Shown: in pieces, positions 7,676 through 14,687 of the stretch
Layout: the number at the start of each line of letters is the position of its first letter
Numbering within the stretch: the stretch's first letter is position 1
From: a bacterium
GTDB lineage: Bacteria > Babelota > Babeliae > Babelales > CAIQNR01
DNA: 14,687 nucleotides
Assembly (NCBI GenBank): GCA_947502805.1
Contig: CANNBR010000017.1
Coordinates: forward strand, 1-14,687
Direction of reading: 5' to 3'
Program-made: the position numbers and the translations under genes
Notes under the pieces: model-generated
The model's input: the letters and a program-made list of their open reading frames with translations, nothing else
What the model was told of the DNA's origin: nothing
Databases searched by the model: none

Positions 7676-8323
7676 TTATGAAAGTCGTGCAATTTTATTA
7701 AGGTCTTTCTCGGTTCCTGAAAACAATAAGAGATCATTTTCTCGTATCACATAATTAGGAGCTACGGGAGCAAAATCTTCATCAGCATCTTTAAGCGCAA
7801 CACAGTTCACATGAAAGTTTTTAAAAAGATCAAGTGCTTCAATAGTGCTTCCTACAAATGAAAGCGGTGCTGTAATCTGGCTTAAAGAAAACTGTTTCGA
7901 TATTCTGAAAAATTGACTAAAAGGTGATCCTAAGCGTTCTGCAAGGCGAATGCCAATATCTTGTTCAGGGATGATTGTTTCATCAGCGCCAATCAGGGTA
8001 ACAATTTCTTGATGGATTTCATTAATTGATCGGGTGATAATGCGCGGAACCTTGAGACGTTTTTTTAGAAGTGCCGTAATTAATATTGATTGAGCAAAGT
8101 TTTCACCCATTGCAACAACAACGATATCCATTTCATCAACCCCTATTGAGCGGAGTGATGATTCATCAAGTACTCGCATACAAATTGCTTGAGTAACCGA
8201 ATCTCGAATAGAAGAAACGATTGAATCGTTACTATCAATGGCAAGAACTTCAACACCTTTTTCGTGTAAAGTTGTTGCTACACTGTAGCCGAATCTTCCT
8301 AATCCAATAACGCATACTTTCAT
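7676..8323 (-). CDS. ktrA: Potassium uptake regulatory subunit KtrA (RCK/TrkA family)
   Basis: KtrA is a cytosolic protein whose octameric ring binds ATP/ADP or NAD(H) and gates the potassium channel subunit KtrB. The Rossmann-type RCK_N domain (about residues 1-125) has the dinucleotide motif GLGRFG (7-12) and the acidic ribose-binding residue D30 in LAIDSN. An RCK_C domain (about 135-215) ends in NDLLLFSGTEKDL. At 215 residues it has one RCK_N/RCK_C pair, as in KtrA, not the duplicated pair of proteobacterial TrkA. It lies 17 bases downstream of ktrB, with AGAGGAAA as ribosome site inside that gap, and is the last gene of the operon. Confidence 0.93.
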   Translation of the reverse strand: MKVCVIGLGRFGYSVATTLHEKGVEVLAIDSNDSIVSSIRDSVTQAICMRVLDESSLRSIGVDEMDIVVVAMGENFAQSILITALLKKRLKVPRIITRSINEIHQEIVTLIGADETIIPEQDIGIRLAERLGSPFSQFFRISKQFSLSQITAPLSFVGSTIEALDLFKNFHVNCVALKDADEDFAPVAPNYVIRENDLLLFSGTEKDLNKIARLS

Positions 8324-8340
8324 AAATCAGTTTCCTCTGT

Positions 8341-9675
8341 TTAAGTAACCATGACTCGTTCTTCAGGGTACGTATATTCTTGAATTTCTTTCTTTTTACG
8401 TAGCGCAATCAGCAGAGTAAGGGAACCAACGCGTCCGATAAACATACTAAGCGCTATTAATAATTTTCCAATAATTGAGAGGTAAGGGGTAATGCCAATA
8501 GAAGCCCCTAATGTTGAAAATGCTGAAATAACCTCAAAAACGATGTCTAAAAAAGGCCAGCTGTTTTCTGTAATCAAAAGACAAAAGATAGTAAGAACCA
8601 CCCACGCAATACTTAAAGATACAATGGCAAGAGCTCGATACACTTGGTCTTTACTGATGGTGCGACCATTCAGATCAACGTTTGTTTTGCTCATAATGGC
8701 AGCATTAATTGTTGCAATAAAAATAGCTGCAGTTGTTAATTTAATACCACCACCAGTTGATCCTGGGGCTGAACCAATAAAAGCATTGATCATAATAGTA
8801 AAAAGAGATGAGTGTTGCATGTCATCAGGGTGTACTGAAAAATAGCCTCCACTGCGTGAAGAGATGGAAGTAAAAAGAGCATTAAGGAATTGTAGCGGGC
8901 CGCTAAAACCTTCAAAAGTATTGTTATGTTCTAAGAGCCAAAAAACAAAGGTTCCTGCGATTACAAAAAAGAAGTAGTACCATAAAATAACTTTTGTTTG
9001 GAGAGACAGTGAAATTCGTTTTTTTGTAACCCAAGGATTAAATTTTGTTACTAACTCTCTCCAGGTAATAAACCCAAGCCCGCCGCTGATCATTAAGAAG
9101 CTGGTGATAAGTAACATGTTGTAATTTTGTGCATAGGGGACCATGCCTCCTGCAAAAGGGGTAATTCCTGCATTACAAAATGCTGATATCGACTGGAACA
9201 GTGAATAAAAAATTGCTTTGGGAAGAGTAAAATCATGTCGTAATGTTTGGAAAATAAAAAAAGCTCCAATGAGTTCGATAACTGCAGTGAGGCCAATAAT
9301 AAAAAGAAGAATTTTTTTTGTATGTTTCCAAGAATCAAGATCAAGCATTTCACCCGCCATTACTTGGCTTGAAAGTCCTAAATTTACAAAAAGCGAAACA
9401 ACAAAAAAGGTGAGTGTAATAAGACCAAGCCCGCCGATTTGTATAAGTATCATAATGATTGCTTGGCCGATGGGAGTAAAGCTTTCAAGGGGTACTGTTA
9501 AGAGTCCTGTAACACAGGTACATGATGTTGCAGTAAAAAGAAGATCGATAAAAGCGATTGGGTGTGTTCTAGAAAAAGGGAGTGATAGTAAAAAAGTACC
9601 AAGAGCGATGGCCATAAACATGGAGATGAAAATGGTTCGACTTGGTGAAAAAAAATGAGTTTTATTAATTCCCAT
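8341..9675 (-). CDS. ktrB: Potassium uptake channel subunit KtrB (TrkH family)
   Basis: KtrB is the inner-membrane ion-conducting subunit of the Ktr system. The 444 residues form the four pore repeats of the TrkH/KtrB superfamily, each with its selectivity-filter glycine: TCVTGL (53-58), FCNAGI (166-171), SRSGGY (273-278) and STLGAS (387-392). The intramembrane gating loop of the third repeat is present as GSAPGSTGGGIK (301-312), followed by MFIGRVGSLTL (411-421) and the typical PEERVMV C-terminus. The length and the single-RCK partner next door favour KtrB over TrkH. CAGGA lies seven bases before the ATG. It starts 33 bases after the DedA-type gene and is probably cotranscribed with glyS. 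Confidence 0.94.
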   Translation of the reverse strand: MGINKTHFFSPSRTIFISMFMAIALGTFLLSLPFSRTHPIAFIDLLFTATSCTCVTGLLTVPLESFTPIGQAIIMILIQIGGLGLITLTFFVVSLFVNLGLSSQVMAGEMLDLDSWKHTKKILLFIIGLTAVIELIGAFFIFQTLRHDFTLPKAIFYSLFQSISAFCNAGITPFAGGMVPYAQNYNMLLITSFLMISGGLGFITWRELVTKFNPWVTKKRISLSLQTKVILWYYFFFVIAGTFVFWLLEHNNTFEGFSGPLQFLNALFTSISSRSGGYFSVHPDDMQHSSLFTIMINAFIGSAPGSTGGGIKLTTAAIFIATINAAIMSKTNVDLNGRTISKDQVYRALAIVSLSIAWVVLTIFCLLITENSWPFLDIVFEVISAFSTLGASIGITPYLSIIGKLLIALSMFIGRVGSLTLLIALRKKKEIQEYTYPEERVMVT

Positions 9676-9708
9676 AGATTGATCCTGACAAGTTAGTACT
9701 ACCTAACG

Positions 9709-10317
9709 TTATATAATAATAAACAGTATGCCTAAAAGAAGAGCGATAAAGAGTGCTACAAGGCTATTAAAGTAACGATCAATGTGATCTTTGATAGATG
9801 TTCCCCATATAAACATAATGGTTGCTATCAAAAATAATCGAGCGCTACGGATAATAAGCGAGCACATAATAAAAGGAATAAGTGAAAGTCGGCAAAAGCC
9901 TGCAGTGAGTGTGATGATTTTATAGGGAAGTGGAGTAAGCCCTGCAATGAGGATGGCTTTTGATTGGTGCATTTGATACTGGAGGCAGAGATAATCAAAT
10001 TTTTGTTGTGTGGTTACAAATGAAACTATCTTTTGACCAGCAAGCTCCCACACATAGAATCCTATGTGATAAGCGGCAATGCCACCAAGAACCGAGGCGA
10101 TGGTGGCAATAAAGGCGTAATAAAATGAACGCTTAGGGCGTTCTGAGCAAAACAGAACAAGTATCGGCCCTGCAGGTAGAATGACTATTGCTTCGATAAA
10201 AAAGAAAAGGGCTAAGATAAGCACTCCAAAAGGACGATGAACTAAGGTTCCTATCCAATCGTAAAGGCGCCGTAGCGCCACTGCTGCTTTTCCTAGTCCG
10301 GGTATTCTTTTAATCAC
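9709..10317 (-). CDS. VTT/DedA-family integral membrane protein (YqaA-like)
   Basis: DedA/VTT proteins are polytopic inner-membrane proteins; some flip undecaprenyl phosphate or phospholipids, others support membrane homeostasis. The 202-residue product has hydrophobic segments at about 31-57, 66-87, 118-140, 145-170 and 184-202. Family features are the acidic residue in the first re-entrant region (FFIEAIVILPAGPIL, E42), the glycine-rich GGIAAYHIG (78-86), the proline-rich LTPLPYK (127-133) and two arginines at 157 and 160. The YqaA-type subgroup fits better than classic DedA because of LTPLPYKIITLTAG. The start is GTG, and GTGA overlaps the glyS stop, so translation is probably coupled to glyS. 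The lipid substrate is unknown. Confidence 0.8.
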   Translation of the reverse strand: MIKRIPGLGKAAVALRRLYDWIGTLVHRPFGVLILALFFFIEAIVILPAGPILVLFCSERPKRSFYYAFIATIASVLGGIAAYHIGFYVWELAGQKIVSFVTTQQKFDYLCLQYQMHQSKAILIAGLTPLPYKIITLTAGFCRLSLIPFIMCSLIIRSARLFLIATIMFIWGTSIKDHIDRYFNSLVALFIALLLGILFIII

Positions 10318-11642
10318 GCGGTTCTTTCTTTTTTCATCTGATTTTTGAGGTAATCGATGAGCTGGTCTGCTGGTATACGTTCTTGTTTTGTCGTATCACG
10401 GTCTCGAACTGTGACGCAATGGTCTTGTTCACTGTCAAAGTCATAGGTCACACAGAAAGGTGTTCCAATTTCATCTTGACGACGGTAACGTTTACCAATT
10501 GAACCTGACTCATCTATTTGTGCTGTAAAGCCGGCTTCTTTTACCGCTCTGTAGAGTTTTTCAACTGGTTCAGAAAGCTTTTTTGCTAAAGGCATAAAGG
10601 CAACGGTGATTGGAGCAATAGAAGGGGCAAAAGCAAGAACGATCCGTTTTTCTCCTTCAACTTCATCTTCACGGTATGAGTCAAAAAGTAAGGTTAAAAA
10701 GAGTCTGTCAACGCCGATGGAAGATTCAACAACATGGGGCATATATGATTCACGTGTTTCTTCGTCAAAAACAGCAAGATCTTTACCAGAATGGGTGGTG
10801 TGTTGAGTTAAATCAAAGGCGCCACGATGAGCAATACCTTCAAGTTCTTTCCAGCCAAAAGGGAAATTATATTCAACATCTACGCAGCGTGCAGCATAAT
10901 GAGCAAGTTCATGTTTTTCGTGTTCACGAATACGAATTTTTTCAGTGTTGATGCCGATGGCTTTATAAAAAGCGAGGCGATGTTCAATCCAAAACGTAAG
11001 GTAGTCGTTAGAAGTTTCTGGTTTGCAAAACCATTCGATTTCCATTTGTTCAAATTCACGCATTCTGAATAAAAACTGTTTTGGAGTTATTTCATTACGG
11101 AATGCTTTTCCAGCTTGCGCAATACCAAAGGGCATTTTGACCCGGGCGGTAGTAAGCACGTTTTTAAAGTTTACAAAAATAGCCTGTGCTGTTTCAGGTC
11201 GTAAGTAGCAGGTTGCTGCTGCAGATTCAAGAGCGCCTAATTGTGTTTTGAACATCATGTTGAAATTACGGATATCGGTAAAATCATTTTTTCCGCAGGA
11301 AGGGCACCCTTTTGAAAAATCGGTATCATCAGATCTAAAGCGATGTTTGCAGTTTTTACAGTCGATCATTGGGTCATGGAAGCCTTCAACGTGGCCGGAA
11401 GCTTTCCAAACAGCTTCAGGGGCAAGGAGTGAACCTTCAATTTCAACAATAGGTCCACGATCATTTTCTAATGAGGCTAACCAGGCTTTTCTGATGTTTT
11501 TTTTGAGTAATGTTCCGAGGGGTCCAAAATCATAAATGCCGTTAATGCCACCATAAATATCAGCCGCCGGATAGACAAATCCACGGCGTTTGCAAAGGCT
11601 CACTAGTGTTTCTAAAGAGACCGATGTTTCGCTTGATTTCAT
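10314..11642 (-). CDS. glyS: Glycyl-tRNA synthetase, single-chain homodimeric type
   Basis: This class II enzyme charges tRNA-Gly with glycine. It is the one-polypeptide form found in archaea, eukaryotes and some bacteria, not the two-subunit glyQ/glyS form. With the ATG at 11640-11642 it has 442 residues. Visible features are RRGFVYPAADIYGG near the start, a zinc site with C95, C98, C113 and C116, motif 2 (FRNEITP 181-187 and REFEQMEIEWF 195-205), motif 3 (SSIGVDRLFLTLLF 307-320) and a C-terminal anticodon-binding domain (about 335-435, with GSIGKRYRRQDEIGTPFCV). The frame stays open upstream to an ATG at 11789, but that adds 49 unconserved residues and overlaps the divergent protease gene. 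AAGGAA at 11650-11655, seven bases before 11642, decides the start. First gene of the operon glyS-dedA-ktrB-ktrA. Confidence 0.95.
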   Translation of the reverse strand: MKSSETSVSLETLVSLCKRRGFVYPAADIYGGINGIYDFGPLGTLLKKNIRKAWLASLENDRGPIVEIEGSLLAPEAVWKASGHVEGFHDPMIDCKNCKHRFRSDDTDFSKGCPSCGKNDFTDIRNFNMMFKTQLGALESAAATCYLRPETAQAIFVNFKNVLTTARVKMPFGIAQAGKAFRNEITPKQFLFRMREFEQMEIEWFCKPETSNDYLTFWIEHRLAFYKAIGINTEKIRIREHEKHELAHYAARCVDVEYNFPFGWKELEGIAHRGAFDLTQHTTHSGKDLAVFDEETRESYMPHVVESSIGVDRLFLTLLFDSYREDEVEGEKRIVLAFAPSIAPITVAFMPLAKKLSEPVEKLYRAVKEAGFTAQIDESGSIGKRYRRQDEIGTPFCVTYDFDSEQDHCVTVRDRDTTKQERIPADQLIDYLKNQMKKERTA

Positions 11643-11763
11643 CGCAATATTCCTTATTCTTAAGTATCTACATGAAGCATCTACTGTATCATATTTTTCA
11701 TAGTACGCACAGGAAGCTTCTAACGAAAAAATAGATAAATACTTAAATAAAAAAAGGGTAAGA
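11643..11763. promoter_or_regulatory. Divergent control region between glyS and the protease gene
   Basis: This 121-base gap must carry promoters for both directions. For glyS, TACAGT on the minus strand (near 11681-11686) preceded by TG one base away is a weak extended -10 candidate. Two patterns stand out. TTAAGTATCTA (11660-11670) has an inverted near-copy at 11732-11746 (TAGAT, two extra As, then ATACTTAA). A 13-base imperfect direct repeat, caKgaagcWtcta, occurs at 11671-11683 and 11710-11722. Either could bind a regulator, but both could be chance in AT-rich DNA. Confidence 0.35.
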
Positions 11764-13386
11764 ATGAAATATATAAAAGAGCTATGCATAGGGGCAGCGA
11801 TCGCTGTTCTTTCGGTGTTGTTATTTCAATTATTTAAAAATCAAAAAGAACTGTCACAAGCATTATCTACCTATGGTGTAATGATAAAGCATACGGCTGG
11901 AGAAGGCCCTGCTTCTATTCCTATGGTTCTAATGCCGGTGCAACCATGGGCAACGGTTCAAGAAAAAGCACGTAATACGGTAGTGCAAGTTATTGCGCAA
12001 ACGGCAGAAATAAATATCTTGCAACCGTATAAAACTCCAAAACAAAATATGGGTTCAGGGACCGCATTCTTTATTTCAGAAGAAGGTGAACTGATTACCA
12101 ATTATCATGTGATTGCAGAGGCTCAGGCTATTTGGATTAAGATTCCTTCTTTGGGCAAAGTTATTATTGATGTGGAAGTGGTTGGTAAGTCTCCAGAACG
12201 TGATTTAGCTTTGTTGCGTGTAACCCCAGAAAGTCTTGCAATAATTAAAGATAAGTTAGGAACGATCCCCTTTTTACCTCTTGGTAATTCTGACTTAGTT
12301 AAGCGAGTTGATAAAGTTTTAACTATTGGTTATCCGCTCGGGCAAACGTCATTAAAGAGTAATACTGGTGTGGTGAGTGGTCGCGAACATATTGCTGGTC
12401 GTTTATTTATTCAAATTGATTCACCCATCAATCCAGGAAACTCTGGTGGTCCGGCATTAAATATGGCTGGTGAGGTTATTGGGATTACTTCTTGCGGTAT
12501 TCCAAGTGCTCAAAATGTTGGGTATATCATTCCAAGTAATGAATTGAAAATGGTGCTTCCTGATCTTCGTAAAGTGTCCTTATTGCGACGTCCCTTTCTT
12601 GGTTTCTTTTTGAATAGTGGTAGCGAAGAACTTGCAAAACATATGGGCAACCCAGTTCCTTCAGGCTGTTACATTGTTGATGTCTATGCAACAAGTCCTC
12701 TTGCAAAAGCGGGAGTAAAAGCAGGGGACATGATTTACGAAATTAATGGTATCGGTGTTGATGAATATGGAGATCTCTGTGTTTCGTGGAGTGAAGATAA
12801 ACTCTCGTTGATGGATTACATTTCGATGCTGGAAATTGGTCAAACAGTTACTATCGTCGTGTACCGTAATGGGGTACGTAAAGAGGTAAGTCTTCTTTTT
12901 GATCGCACTGAATTGGCTCCTGTCAGACAAATATTTTTAGATGATGATCGTATTGATTATGAAATTTTTGGTGGAATGCTTATTCAGCCATTAACATTGA
13001 ATCATGTGCCAGCGCTTGTTGGTAATGCTCCAATTCTTACTCGTTATGGTGTTCCAAAAAATCAAATGGAACCGGCATTGATTGTGACTCACATTGTCCC
13101 TAATTCTCAAATACAACGTCTTAATTTGCTTGGTGAAGGCGCATTGATCAGTGAGATTAATGGTAAAAAAGTAAAAACAATGGAAGACGTTCGTCATGCT
13201 ATTGCACAAGACATAGAAAAAGAACGCATTACTTTTAAAACAGAAGATGGAGTCTTTTTTGTTATGAATGTCAGAAAAGTGCTCGAAGACGAAGCAAAGC
13301 TTTCGCAAACGTACCAGTATCCTGTATCTCCGTTTATTAAACAGTTGATAAATAAAGTACTGGTAACAGAAAAGGAGGGAGCATGA
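11764..13386 (+). CDS. Membrane-anchored Deg-type serine protease, Deg9-like
   Basis: Deg/HtrA proteases degrade misfolded proteins. Residues about 6-22 form one membrane anchor, so the catalytic part is probably periplasmic. The trypsin-like domain (about 64-270) has the full triad: H115 in ITNYHVIAEA, D147 in SPERDLALLRV and S227 in NPGNSGGPALN. A PDZ domain (about 275-390, with SPLAKAGVKAGDMIYEING) follows, then a segment with YEIFGGMLIQPLTLNHV and a second PDZ-like part (about 430-515, with LGEGALISEINGKKV). The wide PDZ insert and the YEIFGGMLI block resemble plant Deg9-type enzymes more than E. coli DegP; this subgroup call is from memory. AAAGGG precedes the ATG at 11764. The stop overlaps the tlyA start by ATGA, indicating coupled translation. 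Confidence 0.9.
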   Translation: MKYIKELCIGAAIAVLSVLLFQLFKNQKELSQALSTYGVMIKHTAGEGPASIPMVLMPVQPWATVQEKARNTVVQVIAQTAEINILQPYKTPKQNMGSGTAFFISEEGELITNYHVIAEAQAIWIKIPSLGKVIIDVEVVGKSPERDLALLRVTPESLAIIKDKLGTIPFLPLGNSDLVKRVDKVLTIGYPLGQTSLKSNTGVVSGREHIAGRLFIQIDSPINPGNSGGPALNMAGEVIGITSCGIPSAQNVGYIIPSNELKMVLPDLRKVSLLRRPFLGFFLNSGSEELAKHMGNPVPSGCYIVDVYATSPLAKAGVKAGDMIYEINGIGVDEYGDLCVSWSEDKLSLMDYISMLEIGQTVTIVVYRNGVRKEVSLLFDRTELAPVRQIFLDDDRIDYEIFGGMLIQPLTLNHVPALVGNAPILTRYGVPKNQMEPALIVTHIVPNSQIQRLNLLGEGALISEINGKKVKTMEDVRHAIAQDIEKERITFKTEDGVFFVMNVRKVLEDEAKLSQTYQYPVSPFIKQLINKVLVTEKEGA

Positions 13387-14117
13387 GCAAAAAAGAACGT
13401 CTTGATGTGCGCGTTCATGCACTTCATAACCATTTAAGTCGTAATCAAATTCAAAGTTTTATCATGCAAGGTAAAGTTAAGGTTGATGGAGAAATTATTA
13501 CCAAATCAGGGCAGATGATTTCTGAAGAAGCGGATATTGAGTTTATTGATGATACTCCCAAGTTTGTATGCCGCGCAGGTTTTAAACTTGAAAAAGCACT
13601 TGAAGATTTTGGCTTTGATGTAACTGGATTGGTAGTGCTTGATGCTGGTCTTTCAACCGGTGGATTTACCGATTGTTTGCTACAAAAGGGAGCAGCTCGC
13701 GTGTATGGGATTGATGTTGGGCATAGCCAAGTGCACGAAAAAATTAAAAGTGATGCACGCGTTATGGTTATGGAACAAACAAATCTCCGTTATGTAACTT
13801 CTGTTGGGCAGCTTGTTGACTTGGTTACCTTAGATTTATCCTTTATTTCGGTTCTCAAGGTTATGGATGCAGTAAAAGCAGTTCTTAAATCAGGCGGGCA
13901 TCTTTTGGTTCTTATCAAGCCGCAGTTTGAGGCCGAGCGTCATGAAGTTGGCCGTGGTGGAATTATTAAAGATGAAGGTATTCATACTCAGGTAGTTAAA
14001 AAAGTTACCGAAGGAATACTGCTGCATGGATTTGAACTTAAAGGTACTATTGATTCTCCACTACTTGGAGCAGCAGGTAATAAAGAGTTTTTAGCTTTGT
14101 TTAGAAGAATAACATAG
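13383..14117 (+). CDS. tlyA: TlyA-family rRNA 2'-O-methyltransferase
   Basis: TlyA enzymes use S-adenosylmethionine to methylate ribose 2'-hydroxyls of rRNA (in mycobacteria, 16S C1409 and 23S C1920, which affects capreomycin sensitivity). The 244-residue product has an N-terminal S4 RNA-binding domain (about 5-60, with RLDVRVHALHNHLSRNQIQ) and an FtsJ-type Rossmann domain (about 62-244). The SAM-binding loop is LDAGLSTGGFTD (86-97). The catalytic tetrad is complete: K68, D151, K179 (LIKPQFE) and E235 (GNKEFLALF), spaced as in mycobacterial TlyA. A strong AGGAGG (13373-13378) lies four bases before the ATG, inside the end of the protease gene. The family was once annotated as haemolysin; that activity should not be assumed. 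Confidence 0.95.
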   Translation: MSKKERLDVRVHALHNHLSRNQIQSFIMQGKVKVDGEIITKSGQMISEEADIEFIDDTPKFVCRAGFKLEKALEDFGFDVTGLVVLDAGLSTGGFTDCLLQKGAARVYGIDVGHSQVHEKIKSDARVMVMEQTNLRYVTSVGQLVDLVTLDLSFISVLKVMDAVKAVLKSGGHLLVLIKPQFEAERHEVGRGGIIKDEGIHTQVVKKVTEGILLHGFELKGTIDSPLLGAAGNKEFLALFRRIT

Positions 14118-14156
14118 ATCACGTCGAAGTTTTATGTGAATACTAATAATTAAAAA

Positions 14157-14183
14157 GGGGGAGTGATTAGCTCCCCTCCTGTT
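14157..14183 (+). terminator. Probable terminator of the protease-tlyA operon
   Basis: GGGGAG (14158-14163) pairs with CTCCCC (14171-14176) around TGATTAG, with a G/T pair below. The downstream tract is only weakly T-rich (14177-14186), so termination may be leaky. It lies about 40 bases after the tlyA stop. Confidence 0.6.
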
Positions 14184-14230
14184 TTATCTCCTTTTACAGA
14201 TATGATCTGGAAGTGTTGCCCCTGCTTATT

Positions 14231-14363
14231 GTTGCATACGCCGTCGTCTTCCGACTTCGCCAAGGCTACATCGTCACATTCAGACTCCGTCGATATGCTC
14301 GATGATATCCTTATCGGGCCAAGTCTAAAATGAAGTGCGAAAACTTTTTTTTAGACTTGGCCC
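14231..14363. repeat. GC-richer patch ending in a long perfect hairpin
   Basis: GGGCCAAGTCTAAAA (14316-14330) is exactly inverted at 14349-14363, a 15-bp perfect stem. Inside, AAGT (14333-14336) and ACTT (14343-14346) pair around GCGAAA, so nearly the whole 48 bases fold into one rod. The preceding 14231-14315 is clearly richer in G and C, especially CG dinucleotides, than its flanks, and carries smaller inverted repeats (GTCG/CGAC at 14243-14255; GATAT/ATATC at 14292-14309). There is no T run after the hairpin, so it is not an ordinary terminator. It resembles an interspersed palindromic repeat, but a second copy is not present in this window. Confidence 0.7.
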
Positions 14364-14413
14364 ATCGCCTCCTGAGCTTTGGTTATATAAATAAATTAAT
14401 TTCTATTAGAGTA
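14364..14413. other. Short spacer before the last gene's promoter candidate
   Basis: The gap from tlyA to the last gene is about 400 bases. Apart from the terminator, the hairpin patch and the promoter candidate it holds only AT-rich sequence such as this. I see no RNA gene or conserved coding sequence in it. Confidence 0.4.
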
Positions 14414-14443
14414 TTGACATGGGAGGATCGTGACTGCTAGGGT
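14414..14443 (+). promoter_or_regulatory. Promoter candidate for the last gene
   Basis: A consensus TTGACA (14414-14419) is followed 18 bases later by TAGGGT (14438-14443), which has a TG one base upstream. The -35 box is perfect and the -10 box is poor. GTGACT occurs twice (14430-14435 and 14442-14447), overlapping the spacer and -10, and could be an operator. The leader to the ATG at 14521 would be about 70 bases. Confidence 0.35.
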
Positions 14444-14520
14444 GACTAGTAAGGATAGGCATGTAGCTTATCAAAAAAATGGCGGCTATTTTATGGCGTT
14501 TATAAAAAAAAGGACGGAAA

Positions 14521-14687
14521 ATGAACAAAAACAGCTTATGTTGGGTGTTCATGGCAGCACTTGTTGGCTTATGCCAGGTTCAGTTTTTACAAGCGATAGA
14601 GCCTGACATATTTGTTGAGCGTAAGCAAGAAGGTCCGACAAGCACAAATTCAGAGCAAATAGGAAAAAATAAAATAATAGAAGAGCA
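14521..14687 (+). CDS. Exported protein of unknown function, 3' end beyond window
   Basis: Starting at ATG 14521, 55 codons remain open to the window edge. Residues 1-25 (MNKNSLCWVFMAALVGLCQV then QFLQA) form a classic signal peptide with an A-X-A-like cleavage region before IEPDIFVE. The visible mature part is charged and low in complexity (Lys, Glu, Ser, Asn), like a flexible N-terminal linker. AAGGA at 14510-14514, six bases before the start, supports translation. I recognise no domain in the part visible; a periplasmic, secreted or surface protein is likely. Confidence 0.7.
   Translation, partial: MNKNSLCWVFMAALVGLCQVQFLQAIEPDIFVERKQEGPTSTNSEQIGKNKIIEE

Noticed and set aside
9218..9658. 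146-codon frame opposite ktrB
   Set aside because: Shadow of a membrane-protein gene whose pore motifs are unmistakable on the other strand.
11643..11789. N-terminal extension of glyS to an ATG at 11789, giving a hydrophobic leader
   Set aside because: It overlaps the start of the divergent protease gene, is not conserved in glycyl-tRNA synthetases, and a good ribosome site supports the start at 11642.
10314..13386. Possible alternative genetic code with TGA read as an amino acid
   Set aside because: glyS and the protease gene both end at TGA exactly where the next gene starts, and the protein ends match family expectation.
12991..13422. 143-codon frame opposite the end of the protease gene and start of tlyA
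   Set aside because: Composition is that of an antisense shadow; both sense genes carry conserved motifs here.
14202..14333. A 43-codon frame running through the GC-richer patch
   Set aside because: No ribosome site, no family resemblance, and its end lies inside the hairpin arm; better explained as part of a repeat.
1..14687. CRISPR array, tRNA or rRNA gene, transposase, toxin-antitoxin or defence system
   Set aside because: I looked through the intergenic gaps and gene products and found no regularly spaced repeats, cloverleaf-like sequence or relevant protein families.

Overview
The window is AT-rich bacterial DNA with tightly packed, mostly housekeeping genes. TGA is used as a normal stop: glyS and the Deg-type protease gene both end in TGA inside 4-base start/stop overlaps, so recoding of TGA is unlikely. 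The mixture of a secreted ankyrin-repeat protein, two further exported proteins without recognisable families, a Deg9-like membrane-anchored protease, a single-polypeptide glycyl-tRNA synthetase and palindromic intergenic repeats suggests a host-associated bacterium. Candidatus Dependentiae (TM6) is my best guess, but it is an inference from gene content and style, not something the sequence proves.

Left part (1-5715): a partial secreted ankyrin-repeat gene and rluB (23S rRNA pseudouridine synthase) are read leftward and separated by a strong terminator. mutS is divergent from rluB and full length. It meets, tail to tail with a 4-base overlap, a leftward gene for an unrecognised exported or membrane protein of 473 residues.

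Middle (5716-7660): rplU (ribosomal protein L21) stands alone with its own promoter candidate and a textbook terminator; the usual partner rpmA is not next to it. Between the convergent ends of rplU and a DMT/EamA-type transporter gene lies a 238-base composite inverted repeat. Its arms pair at their outer and inner ends, and each unpaired middle folds into its own hairpin. This BIME/MITE-like element is the most unusual structure in the window.

Right-centre (7661-11642): a leftward operon glyS - VTT/DedA-family membrane protein - ktrB - ktrA, ending in a strong terminator. KtrB (channel) and KtrA (cytosolic nucleotide-binding gate) form a potassium uptake system. Translation of the DedA-type gene is probably coupled to glyS by a GTGA overlap.

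Right (11643-14687): the divergent rightward pair of a Deg9-like protease gene and tlyA (rRNA 2'-O-methyltransferase) overlaps by ATGA. After the tlyA terminator comes a GC-richer patch of about 130 bases ending in a perfect 15-bp stem hairpin, then a promoter candidate and the start of a gene for an exported protein cut off by the window edge. I did not find tRNA or rRNA genes, CRISPR arrays, a transposase, or a convincing multi-gene defence or novel enzymatic system.
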